The notes beneath the pieces were generated by a model. That model was not told the origin of the DNA and ran no database searches. It worked only from the letters and a program-made list of their open reading frames with translations. Position numbers and translations under genes: made by a program. From assembly GCF_001592935.1 (NCBI RefSeq), contig NZ_LRDB01000050.1, positions 1 through 64,000 of the forward strand: 64,000 nt of DNA. Direction: 5' to 3'. This document shows positions 1 to 9,281 of the stretch, piece by piece; position 1 is the stretch's first letter, and each line of letters starts with the position of its first letter. The DNA is from Roseivirga echinicomitans. GTDB lineage: Bacteria > Bacteroidota > Bacteroidia > Cytophagales > Cyclobacteriaceae.

Positions 1-23
1 TCAATAGTCAATAGTCAATAGTC
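1..23. repeat. Tandem heptamer repeat (TCAATAG)x3
   Basis: Three perfect head-to-tail copies of the 7-base unit TCAATAG followed by TC open the window. Related 7-base periodic tracts occur in many spacers further on (33343, 35235, 51551, 56582, 59000, 61500), so this belongs to a genome-wide class of short intergenic repeats rather than to the PadR promoter. Confidence 0.7.
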
Positions 24-95
24 CTTTGTCTATTTACGGTTACCAAACGCCCAATTCACTCCACTAATTTCCCGATTCAATTCATCCCTTGTGTA

Positions 96-143
96 TTTCA
101 TTTGCAATAGTGAAACATATCTATTTCATTTACTATTGTGAAA
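96..143 (+). promoter_or_regulatory. Paired operator-like dyads upstream of PadR gene
   Basis: Two 20-bp sites at 96-115 and 124-143 each have arms TTTCA and TGAAA separated by 10 bases. The two are near-identical direct copies with starts 28 bp apart, and the second ends 13 bp before the PadR start codon. PadR-family repressors are dimeric winged-helix proteins that commonly bind dyads in their own promoter. I infer that these are the autoregulatory operators of the PadR-permease pair. Confidence 0.5.
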
Positions 144-156
144 CTAATAAAAACAG

Positions 157-504
157 ATGCAAAGAATTAATCTAGGAGAGTTCGAGGAACTGGTTTTGCT
201 CGTAGTGGCCATTCTGAATGACAATGCATATGGCATTAGTGTAATGGAAGAAATTGAAGCTCAAACCGAACGTAAAATCAATATTAGTGCAGTGCATTCT
301 GCTTTGGATCGATTAGAAAGCAAAGACTTTCTTAAATCTGAAGTAGGGGGAGCCACCAAGGAAAGGGGAGGCCGAAGAAAACGATTTTTCACGGTAACAA
401 TTGCCGGAAATAAGGCCCTCAATTTTGTGCGTGAACAACGCAACCGACTGCACGAACAAATCCCCAACATAGATTTTGGCCTGAATCAGTATGCCTCAAT
501 TTGA
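157..504 (+). CDS. PadR family transcriptional regulator
   Basis: This 115-residue protein matches the usual size of small PadR repressors. The N-terminal winged helix-turn-helix runs from about residue 7 to 90. It includes the helix LGEFEELVLLVVAIL, the recognition-helix region INISAVHSALDRLESKDFL and the basic wing GGRRKRFFTVT. A short C-terminal helix would provide dimerisation. The last 14 bases overlap the start of the downstream permease gene, so the two are almost certainly cotranscribed and translationally coupled. Two dyad sites lie directly upstream, consistent with autorepression. In Bacteroidota this regulator type is often paired with a FtsX/MacB-type permease carrying an N-terminal prefix domain, as here. 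The inducing ligand cannot be read from the sequence. Confidence 0.93.
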   Translation: MQRINLGEFEELVLLVVAILNDNAYGISVMEEIEAQTERKINISAVHSALDRLESKDFLKSEVGGATKERGGRRKRFFTVTIAGNKALNFVREQRNRLHEQIPNIDFGLNQYASI

Positions 505-3130
505 TCACGAGCCTCCAAAATGGGCACTTTGGTTTTTACAGCTTTACTGTAAACCAAGGATACGCGAAATCATTGAAGGAGATGCTTATGAGCTGTTTTA
601 CAAAAGGGTCGAAACAGACGGTTTAAAGGCTGCAAAACGCAAATTCGGGTGGGATGTACTTCGGTTCTTCCGTCCAAAATATATCAAAGGTCTAGAAGAT
701 ATTAACTCATTAAACAACATTGCCATGTTCAAAAACTATTTCAAAATCTCGGTCAGGAGTTTGGTTCGCCAAAAGTTCTTCTCCATTATCAACATTTCAG
801 GGCTTTCCTTAGGCTTGGCCGCCTGTTTGCTCATTATGCTCTACATCACTAACGAACTTAGCTACGACAACTTTCATAAAGATGTAGACCGTGTTTACCG
901 GATTGCCAATGGTCAGAGCGGTCAATACACCCCCGCTAGATTAGGAGCTCAATCCAAAATGGATTTCCCTGAAATCGAAGAGGTCGTTCGATTGTCTGGG
1001 CCATATGATCAAACTTTTAAGGTCAATAATCAAATTTTTAAAGAAGGAGAGGGCTTTTCAGCCGACTCCACTTTCCATAAAATATTTACTGTCAGCTTTA
1101 TTGAAGGGAACCCGGATAAAGCACTGACAGAGCCGAACTCTATTATACTTACAAAATCGCTAGCAGCTAAATTATTCCCTAATCAAGAAGCCTACGGTCA
1201 GTTACTCACTGTTGGTGGTAATTCCATTAAAGTTACAGGTGTGGTAGCCGACCCGCCAAATAACACTCACTTTCACTATGGTTTTATTGAGTCTTTCCCA
1301 CATGAAAGCTGGATTACGGTAGGTAACTGGACGGGAAATAACTTCTTCACTTACGCCAAACTGGTGTCAGGTGCCACACCTGAGTCGGTAGAGGCTAAAT
1401 ATCCTGATTTTGTAGCGAAGTATGTGGGGCCTGATTTGGTAAAATATACAGGGCACGCTAATTATGAAGAGTATTTAGCAGATGGAGGAAGGGAGCGCAC
1501 TTTTACTTTAAAACCTATGGAAGATCTTCACCTTTATTATCCACATATGGCTTTGGGATCTCAGGGTGATATTAACAATGTATATATTTTTTCAGCTGTA
1601 GCTTTTTTCATTCTACTAGTCGCCAGTATTAATTTCATGAATCTTTCTACTGCTCGTTCGGCTGCTCGCTCAAAAGAAGTAGGCATGCGTAAAGTATTGG
1701 GATCCAGAAGAAAGCAATTGGTGCATCAGTTTTTAGTTGAGTCTATGCTTATCAGTTTGGTGGCCATGATTTTGTCATTGGGCCTAGCTAGTTTGTTCTT
1801 AGATGGTTTCAATCAATTGGCCAACCGAAATTTTAGTTATTCAGACCTGTTGGCTCTGGGTACCTTGTCTAAATTATTGGGCTTAGTTTTGGTAGTGGGA
1901 TTACTCGCGGGTAGTTACCCAGCATTCTACCTTTCTGGTTTCCAGCCGCTCAGGGCATTAAAAGGAGAGAGTAAAATAGGTGGTGGAAATGTGTTTTTGA
2001 GAAAGGGCTTGGTGGCCTTTCAATTCGCTATCTCAATTTTCTTGATCATCAGCACTATGGTGGTGTTTTCGCAACTTAGGTTTATGGGGCAGAAAAAACT
2101 TGGCTTTCAACCGGAGCAAATTATGGTGGTAAAGCATACGGGAGTCTTAGAGGACAATCTCGGAGCCTTCAAAAATCAGCTACTTCAGGATCCAAATATA
2201 GAATCCATCTCGCTAACCGACCGCTATGTGTCTGATAGAATTTCAGATTGGGGGTATACTACCATGGAAGACAATCCAAGGTCTTTTAGTCTTATGAATC
2301 TTTTTACTACAGATGAATACTTAGAAACCATGGGTTTAGAGTTGGTAGAAGGTAGATTCTATTCGAATGATCTCGCCTCAGATTCAGCATCAGTGGTGAT
2401 CAATGAAGCGACAAAGAAGGCCTTGGCCTTTGATGAGGTCTTGGGTAAGAAATTATCAAGGGGAGATGGCGAAGACTATACAATTATTGGAGTTGTTCGC
2501 GATTTCAATTATGCAAGTTTAAAGCGTTCAGTTGACCCCTTAATCCTCAGGAGGATGTTTGAAGATGGACGCTTAGAAGCAGACTGGTATGGAGGAGACT
2601 TCCTATCACTTAAAGTAACGGGTAACTTTGGGGAAACCGTGAAACAAGTGGAGTCTGAGTGGAGTGCTATGGTGCAAGACGAGCCTTTCGATTTTATTTT
2701 CCTCGATGACTCTTTTAATTCGCTTTATGAAGAAGAACGAAGGTTCGGGAAACTCTTTACTGTATCGTCAGGCTTGGCTATAGCTATTGCTTGCTTAGGC
2801 TTATTCGCCTTGGCCGCCTTTACTTTGGAAAGAAGAAGAAAGGAAATTGCGGTAAGGAAAGTATTAGGTGCAACCGTAAAAAACTTAACGTTACTTGTGG
2901 TTTCTGATTTCACTAAACTGGTTGTCATTGGAGCAGTGATCTCTATCCCAGTAGGCTATTGGGTTATGAATGATTGGCTGGCCACATTTGCCTATCAAAT
3001 CAATATCAACAATCCCTTGCTGTATTTAGCTCCAGTAATTGTTGTCGCTATCATTGCTTGGCTCACTGTAGGTTTTCAGTCGGTTAAAACTGCTACTGGC
3101 AATCCTGTGAAGGCCTTGAGGAGCGAATGA
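491..3130 (+). CDS. ABC transporter permease with N-terminal prefix domain (MacB/FtsX type)
   Basis: This 879-residue inner-membrane protein begins with a soluble prefix of about 78 residues (PPKWALWFLQLYCKP, then GDAYELFYKRV) of the kind found on PadR-linked permeases. The standard core starts near MFKNYFKISVRSL. One membrane helix (about 97-118), a periplasmic MacB-like core domain and three to four helices follow, and this arrangement is then repeated. Both FtsX halves carry the hallmark cytoplasmic loop: KEVGMRKVLGSRRKQL and KEIAVRKVLGATVKNL. Such permeases pair with a LolD/MacB-type ATPase and couple ATP hydrolysis to periplasmic movement rather than to classical transport. No ATPase gene is nearby. 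The start at 491 overlaps the PadR gene by 14 bases, and an internal ATG at 725 would remove the prefix. It is a relative of the nine permeases at 41590-63900 but stands apart from them. Confidence 0.92.
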   Translation: MPQFDHEPPKWALWFLQLYCKPRIREIIEGDAYELFYKRVETDGLKAAKRKFGWDVLRFFRPKYIKGLEDINSLNNIAMFKNYFKISVRSLVRQKFFSIINISGLSLGLAACLLIMLYITNELSYDNFHKDVDRVYRIANGQSGQYTPARLGAQSKMDFPEIEEVVRLSGPYDQTFKVNNQIFKEGEGFSADSTFHKIFTVSFIEGNPDKALTEPNSIILTKSLAAKLFPNQEAYGQLLTVGGNSIKVTGVVADPPNNTHFHYGFIESFPHESWITVGNWTGNNFFTYAKLVSGATPESVEAKYPDFVAKYVGPDLVKYTGHANYEEYLADGGRERTFTLKPMEDLHLYYPHMALGSQGDINNVYIFSAVAFFILLVASINFMNLSTARSAARSKEVGMRKVLGSRRKQLVHQFLVESMLISLVAMILSLGLASLFLDGFNQLANRNFSYSDLLALGTLSKLLGLVLVVGLLAGSYPAFYLSGFQPLRALKGESKIGGGNVFLRKGLVAFQFAISIFLIISTMVVFSQLRFMGQKKLGFQPEQIMVVKHTGVLEDNLGAFKNQLLQDPNIESISLTDRYVSDRISDWGYTTMEDNPRSFSLMNLFTTDEYLETMGLELVEGRFYSNDLASDSASVVINEATKKALAFDEVLGKKLSRGDGEDYTIIGVVRDFNYASLKRSVDPLILRRMFEDGRLEADWYGGDFLSLKVTGNFGETVKQVESEWSAMVQDEPFDFIFLDDSFNSLYEEERRFGKLFTVSSGLAIAIACLGLFALAAFTLERRRKEIAVRKVLGATVKNLTLLVVSDFTKLVVIGAVISIPVGYWVMNDWLATFAYQININNPLLYLAPVIVVAIIAWLTVGFQSVKTATGNPVKALRSE

Positions 3131-3152
3131 TAGGATGAATTGAAAAGATATT

Positions 3153-3184
3153 AAAAGCCAGTCCATAGCAACTGGCTTTTTTGT
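3153..3184 (+). terminator. Rho-independent terminator after prefix-permease
   Basis: A 10-bp perfect stem, AAAAGCCAGT with ACTGGCTTTT, closes an 8-base loop and is followed by more T residues. It lies 22 bases after the permease stop codon. Confidence 0.8.
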
Positions 3185-3314
3185 TATAACCACCTTGGAT
3201 GAAGGGTGAAATTTAGCTTTTAATGTCGTATTCATAAGCATATTACCAGTCAACCTATTTTTGAAGGGTTCTAAACCTTAGTTTATTAACTTTCCCATTC
3301 AAGAATTATAGGAT

Positions 3315-6300
3315 ATGCGAAAAACTAGACTACTTACCCTTTCCGCGCTCTTTTTGCTGATTTTTAATTTTGGCCAAGCGCAAGACAACCCTCAACTCGA
3401 TGCATTTCAATTTAGAAATTTGGGACCGAACCGTGGAGGTCGTGTTACGGCCGTTATGGGAGTGGAATCACAGCCCTCTACTTTCTATATGGGAGCCACT
3501 GGTGGAGGTGTTTGGAAAACCGATGATTATGGAAATTCATGGGACAATATTTCAGACGGATACTTTTCAACCCCTTCAATTGGTGCCATTGCGGTATATC
3601 AAAAGAAGCCAGACATCATGTATGTTGGAACTGGGTCTGACGGCCTTAGATCGAATGTGATTACAGGTAAAGGCGTTTATAAGTCCACCAATGCAGGTAA
3701 GACTTGGGAGTTTATTGGATTGAAAGAAACGGGTCAGATTGGCGCAGTAGAAATTAACCCAAATAACCCAGATGTGGTATTTGTAGCTGCCATTGGTAGT
3801 GCTTTTGGAAGAAACACTGAACGTGGTGTTTTCAGAACCAAGGATGGTGGAAAAAACTGGGATAAGGTGCTTTATCATTCTGATAGCATTGGTTTTTCAG
3901 ATTTAGAATTTGCTCCAGACGATGCGAACACCATATATGCTGGTGCTTGGCGTGCCGAAAGAAAACCTTGGGATATTATTTCAGGTTCTATGGAAGGTGG
4001 AGTGTACAAGTCTACCGATGGTGGAGATACTTGGAAGAAATTAACGAACGGGCTTCCAAATGGCCTTATTGGTAAAATTGACTTTGCTGTTTCACCTGCC
4101 AACCCAAATAGGGTATATGCGAATATCGAAGCGGGAGATAATAAAGGTGGACTATACAGATCGAATGACCGTGGTGCGTCATGGGAGTTTGTAAGTGATA
4201 ATTCAAACCTAACTAACCGTCCTTTCTACTATACAAACATTTATGCCAATCCAAAAAATGCTGATGTAGTATATAATAGTGCATTGCGATTTAATAGATC
4301 TACAGATGGTGGTAAAACATGGAGAGGTGTTTCCACTCCACACAGTGATAACCACGATATTTGGATCAACCCTAACGATACTTCAATTTGGGTACAAGGA
4401 AATGATGGTGGTGCTAACGTAACCATCAATAATGGTAAAACTTGGTCAACACAATTGAACCAACCAACTGCCGAACTTTACCAAGTAGATATTGACGACC
4501 AAGATCCTTATTGGTTATATGCAGGTCAGCAAGACAACGCTACTTTGGCTGTGCCTAGCTTGCCTACCGGTGCAAATGACTCTCCTATATTCAGCTTAGG
4601 AGGTTGCGAAACTGGCCCAGCCGTTCCAAAGCCAGGTAATTCAGATATCGTTTACTCTAACTGTAAAGGAAACTTTGGTGTGTACGACAAACGTACTGGT
4701 CAGGAAATGCAATACAGCGTGGGTGCTATGAATATTTATGGTCATGATGGCGATAAATTGAAATTCAGATTCCAGCGTGTGGCACCAATCACGGTTTCTC
4801 CACATAACCCAAATGTAGTTTATCACGGTTCTCAGTACCTTCATAGAACTTCTGACAATGGGAAAACTTGGGATATTATTTCTCCAGATTTGACTGCCTT
4901 TGATCCTACTAAACAAGTTTCAGCAGGAAGACCAATTACGAGAGACGTAACCGGTGAAGAGTATTTCAGTACGATTTATGCCATTCAAGAATCTAGAGTT
5001 CAGCCAGGTTTAATCTGGGTTGGAGCTAACGATGGCCCCGTGCATGTAACTCGTGACAATGGTAAAACTTGGACAAATGTAACGCCAAATATGCCTAAGG
5101 ATGGGCGTGTTGACTCAGTAGAGCCTTCTGCACACAATCCTGCAAAAGCATATATTACTGTGTTGAGATATCAATTGAATGATTACAGACCATATATCTA
5201 CAAAACAGAAGATTACGGTAAGAATTGGGAATTGATTATTAAAGGTATTCCTAATGATTATCCAGTGAGAGTAGTAAGAGAGGATCCAGCCAAAGAAGGC
5301 CTTCTTTTCGCAGGTACTGAGTTTGGCTTATTTATGTCTATGAACGATGGTAAGGATTGGGTTTCATTCCAAAACAATCTTCCAGTAACACCAATTACCG
5401 ATCTTAAGGTTTACAAAAATGACATCGCTATGTCTACCATGGGTAGAGGTTTCTGGGTTTTAGATAACATCACAAGTCTTTACAATATGGAAGCGGCAGT
5501 TAATGCAGATGCTTTCCTATTTAAGCCAAAAGACACTAATCGTTTCAGATACCGTGGCGGAAGAGGTGTTCCTCAATATCCAAACGCGGCAGTAGCGATT
5601 GACTATTATTTGAACGATACCAATGAAGAGGTTCAAATGGACATCATCAATGAAGAAGGTAGAATTGTAAAGTCATTTACGAGTGGAAGACCTGCTCCAG
5701 TTGAAAACCTAGAAGTAGATATGTCAACAGGTTTCTCTATGCCTCCTCCATCTTCTGGTTTGAGCAAGAACAAAGGTTTGAATCGTTTTTCTTGGAACAT
5801 GCGTAACTCAGGCGGTTGGGATGCCAATCCAAGAAGGTCATACCAAGGTTTTGGGCCGATGGTGTCAACAGGTGAGTTTACTGTGAAATTGACGGTTGGT
5901 AATAAAGTGTCAACTGAGAAATTTACTTTGAGCTTAGACCCAAGAGCTACTTTGGTAACCGATGCTGATGTGAAAGAACAAGAGAAAGTAGCTTTAGAGC
6001 TTCAAGATTTCTCTACAGATGTATCACGTTTGTTGATCAGTGTAACAGAAGCTAGAGAAGCTTTGGACAACTCATTGAACAAAGAAAAGATCAGCAAGAA
6101 AGATCAGAAGATGAAGGATACTTTGGACGGTTTATACTATAGAATTGTAACTCCTCCGGGAACGTATATGCAAGGAATGCTTCAAAGTCAATTGGGCTAT
6201 TTGAATGGAATGCTTAGCAGAGCAGATCAAGCGCCAGGCAGAGATGTTTATGAGCGTTTAGAAGAACTTAGAGCTGAGTATAACGCAATTAAGAAAGCTT

Positions 6301-6317
6301 TAGAAGAATTGAAATAA
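3315..6317 (+). CDS. Secreted Asp-box (BNR/VPS10-like) repeat protein
   Basis: This is a 1000-residue exported protein. A signal peptide (MRKTRLLTLSALFLLIFNFGQAQ) is followed by two beta-propeller-like regions built from at least ten Asp-box motifs of the form S/T-x-D/N-x-G-x-x-W. Examples are KTDDYGNSW, KSTNAGKTW, RTKDGGKNW, KSTDGGDTW, RSTDGGKTW, RTSDNGKTW, TRDNGKTW and KTEDYGKNW. After about residue 770 there is a beta-rich segment and then a charged helical C-terminus. Databases usually name such proteins glycosyl hydrolase, VPS10 or sortilin-like from the Asp-boxes alone. I see no sialidase catalytic Arg triad or FRIP motif, so enzyme activity is unproven. There is no sorting domain at the C-terminus. 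The gene stands alone, closed by its own terminator. Confidence 0.88.
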   Translation: MRKTRLLTLSALFLLIFNFGQAQDNPQLDAFQFRNLGPNRGGRVTAVMGVESQPSTFYMGATGGGVWKTDDYGNSWDNISDGYFSTPSIGAIAVYQKKPDIMYVGTGSDGLRSNVITGKGVYKSTNAGKTWEFIGLKETGQIGAVEINPNNPDVVFVAAIGSAFGRNTERGVFRTKDGGKNWDKVLYHSDSIGFSDLEFAPDDANTIYAGAWRAERKPWDIISGSMEGGVYKSTDGGDTWKKLTNGLPNGLIGKIDFAVSPANPNRVYANIEAGDNKGGLYRSNDRGASWEFVSDNSNLTNRPFYYTNIYANPKNADVVYNSALRFNRSTDGGKTWRGVSTPHSDNHDIWINPNDTSIWVQGNDGGANVTINNGKTWSTQLNQPTAELYQVDIDDQDPYWLYAGQQDNATLAVPSLPTGANDSPIFSLGGCETGPAVPKPGNSDIVYSNCKGNFGVYDKRTGQEMQYSVGAMNIYGHDGDKLKFRFQRVAPITVSPHNPNVVYHGSQYLHRTSDNGKTWDIISPDLTAFDPTKQVSAGRPITRDVTGEEYFSTIYAIQESRVQPGLIWVGANDGPVHVTRDNGKTWTNVTPNMPKDGRVDSVEPSAHNPAKAYITVLRYQLNDYRPYIYKTEDYGKNWELIIKGIPNDYPVRVVREDPAKEGLLFAGTEFGLFMSMNDGKDWVSFQNNLPVTPITDLKVYKNDIAMSTMGRGFWVLDNITSLYNMEAAVNADAFLFKPKDTNRFRYRGGRGVPQYPNAAVAIDYYLNDTNEEVQMDIINEEGRIVKSFTSGRPAPVENLEVDMSTGFSMPPPSSGLSKNKGLNRFSWNMRNSGGWDANPRRSYQGFGPMVSTGEFTVKLTVGNKVSTEKFTLSLDPRATLVTDADVKEQEKVALELQDFSTDVSRLLISVTEAREALDNSLNKEKISKKDQKMKDTLDGLYYRIVTPPGTYMQGMLQSQLGYLNGMLSRADQAPGRDVYERLEELRAEYNAIKKALEELK

Positions 6318-6334
6318 GCGTCAACCTTTTAAGT

Positions 6335-6378
6335 GAACCCTCCAAAAGCTTCGAATTTTTGGAGGGTTCTTTTTTTTA
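6335..6378 (+). terminator. Rho-independent terminator after Asp-box gene
   Basis: The stem GAACCCTCCAAAA pairs with TTTTTGGAGGGTTC around a short loop and is followed by eight T residues, 18 bases after the stop codon. Confidence 0.9.
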
Positions 6379-6506
6379 ACCTGAATTATGTATTAGGTTT
6401 CGTAATGAAGAGATAAAGCGCAAAGAAAGAGTTGCTTATATTGAAGAGACTTAGCACCGCTATAGTGAATCAATAGTTTATAAGCTAGCTTTTACCAAAA
6501 TAGCCT

Positions 6507-7901
6507 ATGGAAAAGAAGAAATGGTACTCAAGTATTCCACATCCAGTCGTGATGCTCTTCGGTATTCTGATCCTCATTACTTTATTAAGCCATTTTATTC
6601 CAGCCGGAGCTTATGATAGAGTTGAGGTAGATGGCCGCCAAATGGTGGAGCCGGGCTCATATCATCAAATCGATCCAACACCCTTGTCTTTTCTAGACAT
6701 GTTCAGGGCCATTCCAGGAGGTTTCTCATCTGCCATTCTTATCATTTTTGTAGTGCTTTCCAGCGGTATCATGTTCGGGGTTTTGGAAAAGACTGGAATG
6801 ATCGAAAACGCAGTCGGTACTTTCGTTAAGAAAATGGGCTTCGAAAGAAGAATGCTACTAGTCGTGATAATGACTTATCTTTTTGGTGCCCTCGGTGTCT
6901 TTGTCGGCTATGAGAATAACATCGCTATGATTCCCATCGCGGCCATTGCCAGTTTGGCTTTAGGCGGAGATTTAATGCTGGCTGCAGGAATTGCCGTAGG
7001 AGGCGTCACTGTTGGTTTCGGGCTTTCGCCTGTGAATCCTTACACGGTTGGTACTGGCCATGCCCTGGCCGAAATGCCCATGTTTTCGGGCTGGCTCTTA
7101 CGTTCTGTACTTTGCTTTGTAGCCCTTAGCGCTTTGGCTTATGTCAATGTTCGTTACTTCAGAAAAATATTAAAAAATCCAGAAAAGAGCCTTTCCATTG
7201 GGCTAGACACTAAAGGTTTTCAACTTTCTAAACCACTGGATACTTATGGAATGACAGGCAAGGATTGGTTAATGTTGATCATTTTCGTTGGCGGTTTGGT
7301 GGTGATGCTTTATGGCGTATTTACCCATGGTTGGTACCTTACGGAAATCAGTGCCATGTTCATTATTATCTCTATTGTAGCAGCACTTGCTGCACGAATG
7401 TCGGGAACAGAAATAGGTGAAACAGTTTTGTCGTCAGTAGCCGTAGTGGCTCCCGGGGCTTTTATGGTGGGGCTGGCAACTTCCATTAAAGTGGCCATGG
7501 AAATGGGGAATATCTCCGATACCATCGCTTTCAATTTGGCTGAAACACTTCGAGACTTACCAACTTATGCTTCTGCTGTCTCCATGTCTTTGGCGCAGTG
7601 TGGCATCAATTTCTTAATTCCTTCGGGCAGTGGACAAGCCTTGGCCACTTTACCCATTATGATTCCACTGGGGGATGTTTTAGGCTTAACTCGTCAAACC
7701 ACAATTCTTGCTTTTCAGATAGGCGATGGAGTAACCAACCTTTTCAATCCAACCTTGGGCGGCTTGATTGCCATGCTCGCCATGTGCCGAATTTCCTTCG
7801 ACCGCTGGCTCAGATTTATTATGCCGGTTGTTGGTGTAATTCTGATCGTTTCATGGCTATTTTTGCTCTTCAGTGTGAGCATTGACTGGGGACCATTTTA
7901 A
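6507..7901 (+). CDS. YfcC/DcuC-type membrane carrier
   Basis: This 464-residue polytopic inner-membrane protein has about 11-12 hydrophobic helices. The opening (PHPVVMLFGILILITLLSHFIPAGAYDR) and later segments such as GYENNIAMIPIAAIASLALGG, VGFGLSPVNPYTVGTGHALA and FLIPSGSGQALATLPIMIPL match the YfcC branch of the anaerobic C4-dicarboxylate carrier superfamily. Members are annotated as carriers for dicarboxylates, amino acids or short peptides, and the substrate is not settled for most. The next gene, 110 bases downstream on the same strand, is an M20/ArgE-type deacylase. That suggests uptake of an acylated amino acid followed by deacylation, which is inference from position only. Confidence 0.85.
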   Translation: MEKKKWYSSIPHPVVMLFGILILITLLSHFIPAGAYDRVEVDGRQMVEPGSYHQIDPTPLSFLDMFRAIPGGFSSAILIIFVVLSSGIMFGVLEKTGMIENAVGTFVKKMGFERRMLLVVIMTYLFGALGVFVGYENNIAMIPIAAIASLALGGDLMLAAGIAVGGVTVGFGLSPVNPYTVGTGHALAEMPMFSGWLLRSVLCFVALSALAYVNVRYFRKILKNPEKSLSIGLDTKGFQLSKPLDTYGMTGKDWLMLIIFVGGLVVMLYGVFTHGWYLTEISAMFIIISIVAALAARMSGTEIGETVLSSVAVVAPGAFMVGLATSIKVAMEMGNISDTIAFNLAETLRDLPTYASAVSMSLAQCGINFLIPSGSGQALATLPIMIPLGDVLGLTRQTTILAFQIGDGVTNLFNPTLGGLIAMLAMCRISFDRWLRFIMPVVGVILIVSWLFLLFSVSIDWGPF

Positions 7902-8011
7902 TTTGTGAATTTAGAGGAGTGAAAGAAAAGTTTATCGTTTAAAGTTCAGAGTTCAATAAATTCATTGCGGAGCATCTTTAGACTTTAAACAACAAACATT
8001 AAACAGAGATT

Positions 8012-9163
8012 ATGACCGTAGAAGAAATACTAACCAAACTCGTTTCATTTCCAGTATTAGGGGGCGAAAGCAATCTTTCTATTTTAAGTTGGATTGAAGA
8101 GTACCTAGATAAGCATGGTGTAGAACATCACCGTGTGCCAAATGAAGACGGAACTAAAGCGAACCTTCATTGCCGAATTGGCCCTGAAGCTGAAGGTGGA
8201 GTAATTCTTTCTGGACATATGGACGTTGTGCCTGTAAAAGGCCAAGCATGGGATACCGATCCTTGGGTATTGACTGACAAGGAAGATGGCAAACTGTACA
8301 GTCGTGGTTCCTGCGACATGAAGGGCTTCGTGGCTTGCTGTTTAGCTGCTTTACCCGCCATGCTCAAGGCCGATTTGAAGACACCAATTTACTTCGCCTT
8401 TTCATACGATGAAGAAATCGGCTGTTTAGGCGCTCCCGACTTGGTGAAAGCCATCAATGCCCACTACAAAGTAAAACCTAAGTTCGCCATTATTGGAGAA
8501 CCTACCATGATGCGACCTGTTACAGGGCAAAAAGGCATCTGTATTTTTGAAACTACGGTAAGTGGCTCAGAAGGTCATAGTAGTCGAATTAAGCAGGAGG
8601 TAAGCGCTATTCACGAAGCCATGCGTTTAATTCTTTGGCTTGAGAACAAAATGAATTCACTGATTGAAGCAGGAAGGACCGATGATCGTTTTACGCCCAA
8701 TCATACTTCTATCCATATTGGAATGGTCAACGGAGGGATTGCGCCCAATGTGATTGCACAAGAATGTAAGTTCAGTTGGGATGTACGGACCATTCCTTCA
8801 GAAACCCCACAAGAAATTAAAGCGGAATTCGATCTCTATTGTAGAGAGCGAGAAGCTGAGTTAAGGAAAATCCACCCTGACTTTAAAATCTCGACCAGCA
8901 ATGTGCACCCTGCCGTACAGGGCTTAAATACACCTGACGATCAGGAGATTGTGGCTTTAGTAAAAGATTTGGTTCGAAACTCGAAATTGGATGCTGTGTC
9001 TTATGCTGCTGAGGCAGGGCAATTTGCAGAAGGAGGTTTTCAAGCGGTAATCTGTGGCCCAGGTGATATCGCTCAGGCCCACCGTGCGAACGAATTTATT
9101 CATAAAGACCAACTCGTTCAAGGGATGGAGTTTATGGATAAACTGATAAAGAAATTGAGTTAA
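8012..9163 (+). CDS. argE: Acetylornithine deacetylase-like M20 metallo-amidohydrolase
   Basis: This 383-residue cytoplasmic enzyme of the M20/ArgE-DapE family hydrolyses N-acyl amino acids using a two-zinc centre. Visible metal and catalytic residues are His69 and Asp71 in SGHMDVVP, Asp102 in RGSCDMKG and Glu134-Glu135 in YDEEIGCLG. A lid/dimerisation domain lies between about 175 and 285, and the C-terminal His is in AQAHRANEF. Length and motifs fit ArgE closely. Bacteroidota often make arginine through N-succinylornithine, so the acyl group could be acetyl or succinyl. A catabolic deacylase role tied to the upstream carrier is also possible. No other arginine-biosynthesis gene is in the window. 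Confidence 0.85.
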   Translation: MTVEEILTKLVSFPVLGGESNLSILSWIEEYLDKHGVEHHRVPNEDGTKANLHCRIGPEAEGGVILSGHMDVVPVKGQAWDTDPWVLTDKEDGKLYSRGSCDMKGFVACCLAALPAMLKADLKTPIYFAFSYDEEIGCLGAPDLVKAINAHYKVKPKFAIIGEPTMMRPVTGQKGICIFETTVSGSEGHSSRIKQEVSAIHEAMRLILWLENKMNSLIEAGRTDDRFTPNHTSIHIGMVNGGIAPNVIAQECKFSWDVRTIPSETPQEIKAEFDLYCREREAELRKIHPDFKISTSNVHPAVQGLNTPDDQEIVALVKDLVRNSKLDAVSYAAEAGQFAEGGFQAVICGPGDIAQAHRANEFIHKDQLVQGMEFMDKLIKKLS

Positions 9164-9281
9164 TAAACTTCAGTGGACCAACCAATATTTCCCATTCCAT
9201 TTGGGCAAATATTCTAATTGGGCGACCTTGCAGTAAATCTCAGATTCTTGAATAACCTGACTGAATTGAAATCCATTGCTT

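Noticed and set aside
3256-3263. TATTTTTG as a -7 promoter element for the Asp-box gene
   Set aside because: It is a perfect -7 match, but no TTTG-like -33 element lies at the right distance, so I could not support a promoter call.
3315-6317. Sialidase assignment of the Asp-box protein
   Set aside because: Asp-boxes alone do not make a sialidase. The Arg triad, the FRIP motif and the Tyr/Glu pair could not be identified.
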